Below are positions 34,505-41,959 of a stretch of DNA of 49,905 nucleotides, in pieces; position 1 is the first letter of the stretch, and the number at the start of each line of letters is the position of its first letter. Source of the stretch: JBEEOW01 sp041191405. Its GTDB lineage: Bacteria; Bacteroidota; Bacteroidia; Cytophagales; UBA9547. The position numbers and the translations under genes were made by a program. The notes beneath the pieces are model-generated. The model worked only from the letters and a program-made list of their open reading frames with translations. It did not search any database and was not told the DNA's origin. The stretch lies in the NCBI GenBank assembly GCA_041191405.1, contig JBEEOW010000026.1:1-49905 (forward strand), read 5' to 3'.

Positions 34505-34945
34505 TTAAACTTGTTCCAATGGTGAAACCCAATATTGCATAATATTAGGGTAAATGTCAGAAAGGGAATCAACAAAACTGCCAGTAAATGTTGCTCTAAT
34601 TCTTAGCTTTGAATCATTTGTAATTCTATCTCCATCTAAGTTAATTGAAGTGTCCCAGCTAAACGTAGGAAAATCATCTCCTTTTAGTTCATTATTTTTC
34701 CAATGCAACAATTGAAGATTTCTAATATTGTCGTCACCTCCTTTGCTTAAAGGAAACATGTGGTCAATGGTCCATCCGAATTCTGTTTGATTACCATATT
34801 CACTTTTTTTAATTATAGCTCCAAGGTCGTCAATTCGATATTCATCAGGGTCAAGATTTATAGGGCTTTTATATTTTGATTGAAGAAGTTTGATATTATT
34901 TACTTCTCTAAGATTTTCCCAAAGTGTATTTATTTTTTCTTTCAT
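34505..34945 (-). CDS. HNH endonuclease domain protein
   Basis: A 146-aa protein with a compact HNH motif near the middle: WTIDHMFPLSKGGDDNIRNL followed by QLLHWKNNELKGD. His62 is the general base, Asn73-Asn76 the structural asparagines, His81 and Asn84/85 the second metal ligands. Such small HNH proteins act as nicking or restriction enzymes or packaging nucleases in phages, or as homing enzymes. There are no zinc-finger cysteines. It is monocistronic or loosely linked to the neighbours, with gaps of 160 nt or more on both sides. The gap 34380-34504 contains only a weak CAGGT-ACCTG hairpin. Confidence 0.8.
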   Translation of the reverse strand: MKEKINTLWENLREVNNIKLLQSKYKSPINLDPDEYRIDDLGAIIKKSEYGNQTEFGWTIDHMFPLSKGGDDNIRNLQLLHWKNNELKGDDFPTFSWDTSINLDGDRITNDSKLRIRATFTGSFVDSLSDIYPNIMQYWVSPLEQV

Positions 34946-35107
34946 AAATAAATATTAAATAACTTTTTTGTAAAGTTAACATATAAAATAATAGATTTCA
35001 AAGTTGTAAGTCATTACCTAATTTAAACCTTAATCTTTGTCATACTTTTAGCTTAAGAAAATATAGGTTATTTACGTAAAAAAGCATTATAAAATATAAT
35101 GTATATT

Positions 35108-35830
35108 TCAAAACAACCTCATCTCCAACTCACTATACAGAAACTTACTTCTAACTTCTTCAACATTAGAATTTGCACCTTTGGTTGAGATAAGTTTAGA
35201 AATTGTATAAGCCTCTATCAAATTTTCATCAAAAGGTTTAGCAAATGAAAGTATTTCATTTTGAGTAAGAGAATTATTTAACCAAAGTGATTCATTTTCA
35301 GGTGTTAAAATCACAGGCATACGTTTACCTTCATTATGAATACGAGCCATTAATGGGTTTGCTTCACATGTAAGTATTGAAAAAGATTGTATAAAATCGC
35401 CTGTTTGTGGGTTTTTCCAAGTATCATAAATGCCTGCCATTGCAAATGGCTCATTGTCAATTAAATGGATGTAATGAGGGTATTTCTGTTTGTTAAATGT
35501 CATCCATTCATAAAATCCATCACTCAAAACCAAACACCTATTTGATTGAATCGCTGTTTTAAATGAAGGTAATTCAAAAGCTGTTTCTGAACGTGCGTTC
35601 AAGGTTTTAGACCTATACTCATTTATTTTTGTGCTATCCTTCACCCAATTAGGTATCAAACCCCACGACATTGAATCGATTACTCCTGGTGTAGTTATTA
35701 CCGACCATTTAGGAAAATCAAATCCATTGGCATGAAAAATTGGCTTATAAACATATTTGTTTTTCAACTCAGCTTTAAAACGATTTTCAAGTTTTTTGGC
35801 TTCGGTGGTGAGTGAATTATGAAAACACAT
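35108..35830 (-). CDS. yedK: SRAP-domain abasic-site processing protein (YedK/HMCES family)
   Basis: A 240-aa protein. The start MCFHNSLTTEA gives the catalytic Cys2 that, after removal of Met1, forms a thiazolidine crosslink with abasic sites in single-stranded DNA. Other family residues are visible: SMSWGLIPNWVKD, TLNARSETAFELPSF (Asn and Arg), GFYEWM (Glu) and ARIHNEGKRMPVIL (His). SRAP proteins protect replication forks and are common on plasmids and phages. Length is normal. The gene starts 3 nt after the frameshifted small gene, so it is in an operon with the genes up to 37223. Confidence 0.9.
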   Translation of the reverse strand: MCFHNSLTTEAKKLENRFKAELKNKYVYKPIFHANGFDFPKWSVITTPGVIDSMSWGLIPNWVKDSTKINEYRSKTLNARSETAFELPSFKTAIQSNRCLVLSDGFYEWMTFNKQKYPHYIHLIDNEPFAMAGIYDTWKNPQTGDFIQSFSILTCEANPLMARIHNEGKRMPVILTPENESLWLNNSLTQNEILSFAKPFDENLIEAYTISKLISTKGANSNVEEVRSKFLYSELEMRLF

Positions 35831-35833
35831 ATT

Positions 35834-36026
35834 CTAAATTTTTATCGTTAAAAGTTCATCAAAACGAGTGGTATAACGTGGCGAAAGCTTTTCTTGTTTC
35901 ATTTTCCATTGTTTACCCAAACCCTGTGCAGCCAAACGAATAACAACCAATAAGGCTATTAATCAACTCTTCATGTGTTTCTACTATTAAACACAAATCA
36001 TTTCCTAATAAATCTAAATTTTCCAT
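35834..36026 (-). pseudogene. Frameshifted small gene upstream of SRAP
   Basis: The ATG at 36026 opens MENLDLLGNDLCLIVETHEE and a hydrophobic stretch, but the frame soon stops. Shifting by one base near GAGTTGATTAATAGC restores LIALLVVIRLAAQGLGKQWK and a tail ending RYTTRFDELLTIKI, with the stop at 35834, 3 nt before yedK. The span of 193 nt is 3n+1, consistent with a single inserted base. The original would be about 63 aa. Codons further upstream (SDFDKAELIKYSNELKELRK) are also open, directly after the stop of the 59-aa gene. Family unknown. Confidence 0.5.
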
Positions 36027-36085
36027 TTTCTTAATTCTTTTAGTTCGTTTGAATATTTAATCAACTCTGCTTTATCAAAATCACT

Positions 36086-36265
36086 TTAACTATTTTTCAT
36101 AAATCGTTTAATTTTAACTCTATTCCCATTTGGCAAAACGAACAATGAATCATTTGATTCTGAATCAAAAACCACATAAGGAAGTCCCTTAGCGTGTTTT
36201 TCTTCTTGAACACGTTTTATTGCTACATTACCAGCATCTATAATTTTATTAAATATGTCGCTCAT
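36086..36265 (-). CDS. Small hypothetical protein, 59 aa
   Basis: The start is the ATG at 36265 (MSDIFNKIIDAGNVAIKRVQ); the frame is open further upstream only because it reads through the 3' end of the preceding small frame. The second half (PYVVFDSESNDSLFVLPNGN, then RVKIKRFMKN) is strand-rich and basic at the end. No family recognised. It lies just after the second unit of the 443-bp tandem duplication, and its start codon occupies the position equivalent to the paralogous gene's start at 36708. Confidence 0.45.
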   Translation of the reverse strand: MSDIFNKIIDAGNVAIKRVQEEKHAKGLPYVVFDSESNDSLFVLPNGNRVKIKRFMKNS

Positions 36266-36267
36266 TT

Positions 36268-36414
36268 TCAATTTTTTATGTTGAGTTTCATTTTCAACCA
36301 TTCCGACGCCTTTTTCATGTCTAGCCTTAATGATTCCTTTTCTTCTTCCGTTAAAGGTATAGAGCCATTTAAGATATTGTACCTCTCTTTTGGGAATTGT
36401 GTTTCTTCGGTCAG
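36268..36414 (-). CDS. 48-codon frame directly after a stop, copy 2
   Basis: In frame with, and immediately after, the TGA at 36415. It reads LTEETQFPKERYNILNGSIP followed by LTEEEKESLRLDMKKASEWL and ends LNIKN. It has no ATG, GTG or TTG at its beginning; the first codon is CTG. The matching frame in the other repeat unit is identical in length and 37 of 48 residues, with the same layout. It may be made by CTG initiation coupled to the upstream stop or by stop-codon readthrough, or it may be a relic. Confidence 0.35.
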   Translation of the reverse strand: MTEETQFPKERYNILNGSIPLTEEEKESLRLDMKKASEWLKMKLNIKN

Positions 36415-36708
36415 TCAATCAAATGACTTTTTGTTTGGAAACTCTTCTCTTAACTTTTTAAGTATTCCCTTATATTTTTCTACTTCAACTCTTACAAAAT
36501 CTTTATCTTGATTTACTTGTAAATTTTCATAAATCAAATGAGTTTCGATAGCTTTATTTCGATAAAGACTATCTAATTCAATGTCTCCATTTTCTCTAGC
36601 TTTCCTTGCTAAATTACTATATTTAGCAGTAAGGCTTGGCATTATTTCTTTCAAATCTTCTGCTAATTCAAAGGCTTCAAATCCAAAATAGTCTATTTCT
36701 TTTTCCAT
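36415..36708 (-). CDS. Duplicated helical protein, copy 2 (97 aa)
   Basis: Start is the ATG at 36708 (MEKEIDYFGFEAFELAEDLK), ending KLREEFPNKKSFD. All-helical and charged; no membrane span or known motif. It aligns without gaps to the gene at 36858-37223 (EIDYFGF, SLTAKYSNLA, ARENGD, NKAIETHLIY, VEVEKYK, ILKKLREEF). A highly charged helical pair like this could form coiled coils or bind a partner. It is the second unit of the tandem duplication and is part of the operon leading to yedK. Confidence 0.6.
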   Translation of the reverse strand: MEKEIDYFGFEAFELAEDLKEIMPSLTAKYSNLARKARENGDIELDSLYRNKAIETHLIYENLQVNQDKDFVRVEVEKYKGILKKLREEFPNKKSFD

Positions 36709-36710
36709 AT

Positions 36711-36857
36711 TTAATTTTTTATGTTGAATTGCATTTTCAACCATTCCGACTTTTTTTTCATGTCTTGCATTAATAATTCCTGCTCAGATTCAGATAACGG
36801 AATAGAGCTATTTAAGATATTGTATCTCTCTTTTGAAAATTGTGTTTCTTCGGTCAG
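36711..36857 (-). CDS. 48-codon frame directly after a stop, copy 1
   Basis: In frame with, and immediately after, the TAA at 36858. It reads LTEETQFSKERYNILNSSIP followed by LSESEQELLMQDMKKKSEWL and ends FNIKN. As in the other copy, it begins with CTG and lacks a standard start codon. Conservation of frame, length and most residues across both duplicates suggests the peptide has been under selection, or that the duplication is recent. Readthrough would fuse it to the upstream helical protein. Confidence 0.35.
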   Translation of the reverse strand: MTEETQFSKERYNILNSSIPLSESEQELLMQDMKKKSEWLKMQFNIKN

Positions 36858-37223
36858 TTAGTCAAATGTCATTTTGTAATGAAACTCTTCTCTTAACTTT
36901 TTAAGTATTTCCTTATACTTTTCTACTTCAACTTTAACTAAAACTTTATTACGATTTAATTTAAGTTCTTTATATATTAAGTGAGTTTCTATAGCTTTAT
37001 TTTGATAAAAATCATCTAACTCATTGTCTCCATTTTCTCTTGCTTCGCTTGCTAAATTACTATATTTAGCTGTAAGGCTTGACATTGTTTCTTTTACATC
37101 TTCTGCCAACAAATAAGCATCAAATCCAAAATAGTCGATTTCTTTTTCTGAATTAGATTCTGTTTGTACATCTTGATTAGAATTTGATTCATTTCCCGAA
37201 TTTGTATGGTCTTTTGCTTTCAT
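36858..37223 (-). CDS. Duplicated helical protein, copy 1 (121 aa)
   Basis: The ATG at 37223 (MKAKDHTNSGNESNSNQ) is the best start; a TTG lies 48 nt upstream. A polar N-terminal stretch of 24 residues, absent from copy 2, precedes the conserved helical block (EIDYFGFDAYLLAEDVKETM, SLTAKYSNLASEARENGDNE, NKAIETHLIYKELKL). It ends TFD at the TAA followed by the 48-codon frame. Function unknown. First gene of the minus-strand operon running to yedK; the 163-nt region upstream is shared with a divergent plus-strand gene. Confidence 0.6.
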   Translation of the reverse strand: MKAKDHTNSGNESNSNQDVQTESNSEKEIDYFGFDAYLLAEDVKETMSSLTAKYSNLASEARENGDNELDDFYQNKAIETHLIYKELKLNRNKVLVKVEVEKYKEILKKLREEFHYKMTFD

Positions 37224-37385
37224 ATTTATGATATTTTCAAATTTCTGCAATTTATTATACGTTATTCTCAATTAGCGAGAATGAAAAAATGTCAATAAAA
37301 TTTGTTTAGTTTTATTTAAATTGCTTATTTTAACGTTACAGTTTTAGTATTTGATATTTTATTGTTCGTTTTAAAGGTTTAAGGT

Positions 37386-37793
37386 ATGGGATTAGAGACA
37401 TTTGAAGCAATTTCTCAACAACTAGATGAAACTAGGATGTTGATGATGTTTGGTCAATCGTTTGATTTACCATCAGACAGCATTATTTTAGATTATTTTG
37501 AAAACCTAGCAGTGTATGTTATCACAAATTTTGAGTTGCCACACATTAGTAAAAGCTTACTATGTAATTATTTACAAGTTGAAAGTGTTGTTAATAATTT
37601 GGAAATCATAGATGCACTCAAACAAAAACATCAATCATTAACTCATCAATTCAATATTGAAAAACCATTATTAGCAATAGGAGAGTGCTTTAAAAATGGA
37701 ACTATTCGCCACTTAACAATTGATGAAATTACTAGAATAAATTATTTAATTGCCAAGCTCCATACAGAAATTGCTATGGTTGTATATTCGTAA
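37386..37793 (+). CDS. Hypothetical protein, 135 aa
   Basis: I do not recognise this protein. It is helical, beginning MGLETFEAISQQLDETRMLM, with regularly spaced leucines and no membrane span. It heads a short plus-strand pair with an excisionase-like HTH gene 20 nt downstream. Its role may be regulatory. Start is a plain ATG; the upstream 37224-37385 gap is AT-rich with no clear motif. Confidence 0.55.
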   Translation: MGLETFEAISQQLDETRMLMMFGQSFDLPSDSIILDYFENLAVYVITNFELPHISKSLLCNYLQVESVVNNLEIIDALKQKHQSLTHQFNIEKPLLAIGECFKNGTIRHLTIDEITRINYLIAKLHTEIAMVVYS

Positions 37794-37813
37794 ATAATTA
37801 AAATTTATTTAGA

Positions 37814-38140
37814 ATGTCAACTGAAATTATTATTACAACAAAAGAAGAATTGTCTCAATTAATTAAAGATGCTTTATCTGAAATTTTAAATCAAAATAGG
37901 CAGAATGATTCAATTGTTGAAAATTCAAAAAAGTTCTTAACCGTTGAAGAAACATGTAAATTTTTAAGTATTGCAAGGCAAACATTATATGCTTACACTT
38001 CAAATCGTCAAATACCATTTATAAAAAAGTCTGGAAAGAATTACTTTAAACTAGATGATTTAGAAAACTGGCTTAATTCAGGTAAAATTAAAACTTTTGA
38101 TGAAATTAGAAATGAAGTTTATAATGGTAGAAAACGATAA
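37814..38140 (+). CDS. Excisionase-type helix-turn-helix DNA-binding protein
   Basis: A 108-aa protein with an HTH_17/MerR-like domain at about residues 42-92: FLTVEETCKFLSIARQTLYA, YTSNRQIPFIKKSGKNYFKL and DDLENWLNS. This is the Bacteroidota excisionase-family pattern, a small winged-helix that bends DNA at recombination sites or acts as a local regulator. An N-terminal coiled stretch precedes it. No integrase is in the window, so it may act as a regulator. It follows the 135-aa gene by 20 nt and is convergent with the WYL regulator gene after it. Confidence 0.85.
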   Translation: MSTEIIITTKEELSQLIKDALSEILNQNRQNDSIVENSKKFLTVEETCKFLSIARQTLYAYTSNRQIPFIKKSGKNYFKLDDLENWLNSGKIKTFDEIRNEVYNGRKR

Positions 38141-38160
38141 TAATTAGGTTGGTTTCACGA

Positions 38161-39171
38161 CTAACCATAATTTTCCATCATACTTTTAACTCTTTCTTTA
38201 AGTTTTAAAACCAAACTTTCAGGACTAATTACTTTGCACCCTTCGCCATGCGATAAGATAAGTTTTTCTAATTCAAAATTTGGTATCACATTGATTTTAA
38301 CTATTATTCCATTTTCTAGTCTTTCCTTTATGTTTTGTGTAACGTGTATAGGTTTTGTAATGATATAAGGTGCTAAACTAGATTCAAAAAACAGTTGAAT
38401 ATCAATAGACTCTGCACCATCATGTTTGGTTACGCCAATCATTTCTTCAAAATAGTCTCTAAAATTTACTTCTGTTTCTTCGTATTTTTCATCACATTCC
38501 TCTTTAGACACTATTCTATCTAAAGCAAAATTGCTAATGGTATCAAATTGAGTGCTTTTGGCTAGTAAAAACCAACGCAAATTATACTGTTTTAAATAAT
38601 AGGGAGAAATGATATGAATAAATGGTGTTTCGCTTTTAAATGATTGATAGGTAAGTTTTAGTGTTTTTTTGTTATGAATAGCATTAAATAAATCACCTAA
38701 AAAATGTAAACCTGCTAAGTCTACATTTTCATCAAATGATATAATTTCTTGATTACTAGATTTAAATCCAAATGAAGTCTCCAATTTAGGAATCAACTCT
38801 TGTACCCATTCAAACTGAGGCAAACCTTTAAATCTATCAAGTACCATCAATGCAGATTTAATTTGTTCGGCTTCTTGTGGTTTGATTGCTGAGTTAGTAA
38901 TTGAAAAATTTGGATCTTCATAACGATAGTATCGAATTTTACCATCTTTAAACTCTTCTTTAAATTCAACCTGAAACCCTTCTTCCGACTTCATAAAAGC
39001 GATATCATCATATAATTGTCTAACTTTTATACCTTCTCCATCAGGATTCATTTCTAATAATACCTTGTTGATTTCTTCCAAAAGTAACTTAGCAGAATAT
39101 TGTTTACCTGTATTTCTAAAACATTTATCTAAAATTTGGTAACGGATATATGCATTTTTTGTAATTGCCAT
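38161..39171 (-). CDS. WYL-domain transcriptional regulator
   Basis: A 336-aa protein with an N-terminal winged-helix (residues 1-90: YIRYQILDKCFRNTGKQYSA, KVRQLYDDIAFMKSEEG) and a WYL ligand-sensing domain around 160-235 (SPYYLKQYNLRWFLLAKS, with WFL in place of WYL, and FALDRI), then a WCX-like C-terminal region. WYL proteins commonly repress or activate defence genes (for example BrxR and CapW) in response to nucleotide ligands. Divergent to the retron operon, with a 25-nt palindrome and a 16-bp direct repeat in the intergenic space, so it probably regulates the retron and itself. Confidence 0.85.
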   Translation of the reverse strand: MAITKNAYIRYQILDKCFRNTGKQYSAKLLLEEINKVLLEMNPDGEGIKVRQLYDDIAFMKSEEGFQVEFKEEFKDGKIRYYRYEDPNFSITNSAIKPQEAEQIKSALMVLDRFKGLPQFEWVQELIPKLETSFGFKSSNQEIISFDENVDLAGLHFLGDLFNAIHNKKTLKLTYQSFKSETPFIHIISPYYLKQYNLRWFLLAKSTQFDTISNFALDRIVSKEECDEKYEETEVNFRDYFEEMIGVTKHDGAESIDIQLFFESSLAPYIITKPIHVTQNIKERLENGIIVKINVIPNFELEKLILSHGEGCKVISPESLVLKLKERVKSMMENYG

Positions 39172-39199
39172 AAATTAGTTTATTATTTGTTGGTTATTC

Positions 39200-39215
39200 T
39201 GCATAGATACCTATT
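39200..39215. promoter_or_regulatory. Direct-repeat site 1 (TGCATAGATACCTATT)
   Basis: A 16-nt sequence repeated with one mismatch at 39350-39365, in the same orientation, 150 bp apart. This copy lies about 30 nt upstream of the WYL gene start. Together the two may be binding sites for the WYL protein. Confidence 0.5.
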
Positions 39216-39256
39216 GTTTAAATTACCTATTATTCTAAAGAAATATAAGATAATCA

Positions 39257-39281
39257 AACTACTCGAAAATTTCGAGTAGTT
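39257..39281. promoter_or_regulatory. 25-nt palindrome upstream of the WYL gene
   Basis: AACTACTCGAAA and TTTCGAGTAGTT flank one A. Perfect dyad symmetry with a nearly absent loop favours a protein-binding operator over an RNA hairpin. It lies midway between the two direct-repeat sites. Confidence 0.6.
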
Positions 39282-39344
39282 CAAAAAGAGACTTAATCTT
39301 AAGTCTAATATCTATAATCTATAATCTCTTTTCTTTTGTGCAGA

Positions 39345-39372
39345 TTGAATGCATAGATACTTATTATGTTTG
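39345..39372 (+). promoter_or_regulatory. Predicted retron promoter with an embedded repeat site
   Basis: TTG (39345-39347), 17-nt spacer, TATGTTTG (39365-39372), matching TTG-N17-23-TAnnTTTG. The spacer contains direct-repeat site 2 (TGCATAGATACTTATT, 39350-39365), so a bound regulator would block or control RNA polymerase. The leader to the retron ncRNA would be about 155 nt. Confidence 0.5.
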
Positions 39373-39535
39373 TAAAGTCAAAACGAAATAGCGTTTTTAT
39401 TAATTAAGTAATTTTAGCAAAAGAATCAGTTAAAGAGATTAAAAGTTTAATTGTAATTGCTTAAACTTGAATTAAAAAGAATAAATACAGTTTTGTCATA
39501 TTAAATATTGAATAAAATAAGTATAATTGTAAACC

Positions 39536-39853
39536 ATTAAAGTGCCTATATCAATTCATCTATGATTTTGAATTTTGCCAACTGGCTACCGCAAGGTTGC
39601 AAATCGGTTGGTATTCTTCACGCAAGTGATGAATGAATGTTTCTACGGTAATACTGTTCCGTGACATTACGCTTGGGTAAATGAAAAAAGGGAAAGGAAT
39701 GAGAGCGGAGTTGAATGTTCTTGTTGATGATATTGATCTATTATTGATTATTATCATTGTTGATGCCTTTCCTTATGTTCTGATTGTGAAGCGTAAATGT
39801 TGTTGATATGTTATATAAAAAGAAAACACGATGAATAGATAAGGCACTTTAAT
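39536..39853 (+). ncRNA. Retron msr-msd RNA
   Basis: This lies directly upstream of the retron RT gene. The a1/a2 pairing is visible: ATTAAAGTGCC at 39536-39546 pairs with GGCACTTTAAT at 39843-39853, and ATTCATC at 39554-39560 with GATGAAT at 39830-39836, with a short unmatched stretch between. The msr part has hairpins, two with GCAA tetraloops (ACC-GCAA-GGT near 39590; TCAC-GCAA-GTGA near 39630). The msd base stem is CATTACGCTT at 39665-39674 with AAGCGTAAATG at 39789-39799 (one bulged A); inside it GGAAAGG at 39691 pairs with CCTTTCC at 39766, topped by an imperfect AT-rich hairpin. The branching G is not determined from sequence. Confidence 0.85.
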
Positions 39854-39866
39854 TTTTATTGTCCAA

Positions 39867-41186
39867 ATGGAAATTTCACCCGAAAATAAAGCCCAAATTA
39901 AATCTGCATTTGCAAATTTGAAAACCAAAGATGACCTTTTGGTACTATTAAATATTGCAAAAGAATTGCTTTATGGTGAAAAATTATTTCCATTTCAATT
40001 AAAACAATTGAATTATCATGCTCATTTTGAGTTGAATGAAAACAGATATTTTAAGTTTTCAATAAAAAAGAAATCCGGAGCTACACGTACCATTCATGCA
40101 CCAAACAAAGGCTTAAAAGAAATTCAAAAATGCTTAAACCTTGTTTTACAAATTGTTTATGAAGACCATCAAAGCAAAGCAGCCACAGGTTTTGTACCCA
40201 ACAAATCAATAGTTGATAATGCCAAAGTGCATACCAACATGCATTATGTGTATAATATCGATTTGAAAGATTTTTTCCCAAGTATTGAACAGGCTAGGGT
40301 AAGAGCTCGACTTCAATTAGCACCATTTAATTTAAATGATGCTAACGGAACTACTTTACTAGCCAATGTAATAGCTAATATTTGTTGTCACCAAATGGAA
40401 GTAGAGCGTTGGAATAACGATACGCAAAACTGGGAAATACAAACCCGAAAAGTATTGCCACAGGGAGCACCAACCTCACCAACATTAACCAATATTATTT
40501 GCCAACAATTAGATTTTTATTTAACAGCTGTAGCAAAAAGGTTTGGTTTGCGTTACTCTCGTTATGCTGATGATATTACCTTTAGTTCATTACACAATGT
40601 TTATCAAAAAGATAGCGATTTTTTGATAGAACTACATCGTATTATTAAGGCCCAAAACTTTCATATAAAAGAAGCAAAAACACGTTTACAAAAGCATGGT
40701 TACAAACAAGAAGTAACTGGCTTAATTGTGAACGAAAAAGCCAATGTACCATTACGTTACATTAAAGCATTGAGAATGTGGTTATACCTTTGGGAAAGAT
40801 ATGGTTTTGAAAGAGCTAATGGCTATTTTTTACCAGAATATTTAAAAGACAAAGGGCATATAAAAGATACCTTACCTAATATGATGCAAGTAATTGCTGG
40901 CAAACTCGAATACCTAAAAATGGTAAAAGGGTATGATAATGCTACTTATTTGGGTTTGAAAAGCAGGTTTGATAAGTTAACAAAACCACCTAAAATTAAT
41001 ACTAATCAAAGTAACATTTTATATTCTCCTTTTGAAGATACAAGGGAAATAAAAGAATATAAAAGGATTCTTGAAGAGTTAGATAATATAAAAAAAATAC
41101 AGAGGACAAAACATTTAAATGAAGTTTTAGATGTACTTTTAAAATATGGTTTACATAAAGCCATGAAATTATATACACCAAAGTAA
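39867..41186 (+). CDS. Retron reverse transcriptase
   Basis: A 439-aa RT. Retron hallmarks are present: the NAxxH motif NAKVH at residues 118-122, the catalytic triad region IDLKDFFPSI (Asp132) and YADD at 233-236, LPQGAPTSP at 198-205, and the VTG motif EVTGLIVN at 282-289 that helps recognise the msr RNA. The first 60 residues and the last 100 are helical; the C-terminal region is longer than in minimal retron RTs (about 320 aa) and may contact a partner. It should prime msDNA synthesis from the upstream ncRNA. It starts 14 nt after the a2 sequence and ends 2 nt before the HEPN gene, so both are co-translated. Confidence 0.93.
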   Translation: MEISPENKAQIKSAFANLKTKDDLLVLLNIAKELLYGEKLFPFQLKQLNYHAHFELNENRYFKFSIKKKSGATRTIHAPNKGLKEIQKCLNLVLQIVYEDHQSKAATGFVPNKSIVDNAKVHTNMHYVYNIDLKDFFPSIEQARVRARLQLAPFNLNDANGTTLLANVIANICCHQMEVERWNNDTQNWEIQTRKVLPQGAPTSPTLTNIICQQLDFYLTAVAKRFGLRYSRYADDITFSSLHNVYQKDSDFLIELHRIIKAQNFHIKEAKTRLQKHGYKQEVTGLIVNEKANVPLRYIKALRMWLYLWERYGFERANGYFLPEYLKDKGHIKDTLPNMMQVIAGKLEYLKMVKGYDNATYLGLKSRFDKLTKPPKINTNQSNILYSPFEDTREIKEYKRILEELDNIKKIQRTKHLNEVLDVLLKYGLHKAMKLYTPK

Positions 41187-41188
41187 AA

Positions 41189-41914
41189 ATGAGTAAAGAA
41201 AAAAAAGAGCAATTAACTAAACTTCTTGATTTTATATTTGAAATTTCGCAAGAAGATGGAAACCAATGGTTTAAGGAAGAACTAAAAAATAGAGTTTTTA
41301 GAGATATAAACCCCTATTCCAATAAAAATCTGTTGCTCGATTTAAAAAAAGATACTTTTAAAATTTTAGATTTTCTAAATATTTCACCAGAACTATCTAT
41401 TGATTACAGTTTTATAAAACATACACTTTTAAGAAAACGACTTGAATTGGATAATTTAAGAATGGAAAATGCTAGATATGATTTAGTAGAAAAAGACGAA
41501 ATGCTTCGTTTATACAACTACATTATTAACGCTTTTTATCAAATTGAAAATCTAATTAACTTTTACTATCACGAAAAATACAAAACCATAGAGCGTATTT
41601 TGGCTCATTTAGAATCAATAGAGGGAACAAATTTTAAACGAAAAGAAGAACGAAATTTGGGAGATATTACTATTTCTGCAAAAATATTTGCATTTAATGC
41701 AACATTCTATAAGTTTAAAAGTAAAGAAGATTATACTGGATATAATATTGATAGTTTAAGATTAATACGAAACGAGAGTTCGCATAGAATAACTAGAATT
41801 AAAAGTATTGAAAATGAGAATAAACGTTTACACGATTTTCTAAAACACGCCACTTTTGATACTGTTTTAGCTTTGGTTAGAGGGGTAGCTGATAAGGTAA
41901 AGGATAATGTTTGA
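41189..41914 (+). CDS. HEPN-like protein, candidate retron effector
   Basis: A 241-aa all-helical protein. Near the C-terminus LRLIRNESSHRITRI contains R194-N195-x3-H199, the R-x4-6-H active-site signature of HEPN ribonucleases, within a helix pair typical of that fold; an earlier helix IINAFYQIENLINFYYHEKY may pair with it. HEPN toxins cut RNA and cause growth arrest or cell death. Its gene starts 2 nt after the retron RT stop, the classic effector position, where msDNA or RT would hold it inactive until phage triggers release. I do not recall a described retron type with this partner. The N-terminal 100 residues are unrecognised. Confidence 0.7.
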   Translation: MSKEKKEQLTKLLDFIFEISQEDGNQWFKEELKNRVFRDINPYSNKNLLLDLKKDTFKILDFLNISPELSIDYSFIKHTLLRKRLELDNLRMENARYDLVEKDEMLRLYNYIINAFYQIENLINFYYHEKYKTIERILAHLESIEGTNFKRKEERNLGDITISAKIFAFNATFYKFKSKEDYTGYNIDSLRLIRNESSHRITRIKSIENENKRLHDFLKHATFDTVLALVRGVADKVKDNV

Positions 41915-41959
41915 GGTGGAATATGATTGTTTTTATGTTTAAATTAAAATTTTAAAATT

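Larger units (their letters stand above)
36266..37151 (-). repeat. 443-bp tandem duplication
   Basis: Equivalent points are exactly 443 nt apart: starts at 36265/36708/37151, stops at 36415/36858, and post-stop frame ends at 36268/36711. Each unit contains a gene of about 97 codons plus a 48-codon frame after it. Units have diverged but carry no net insertion or deletion. Confidence 0.85.

Noticed and set aside
37814..38140. Excisionase-like gene as proof of an integrative element
   Set aside because: No integrase or attachment-site pair is in the window; many such HTH proteins are plain regulators.
39560..39757. 65-codon open frame antisense to the retron region
   Set aside because: It lies inside the predicted structured ncRNA, has no family match and is best explained by chance.
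39867..41186. RT as group II intron maturase or DRT-type defence RT
   Set aside because: The NAxxH and VTG motifs and the adjacent a1/a2 ncRNA point to a retron; no intron structure or maturase X domain is visible.
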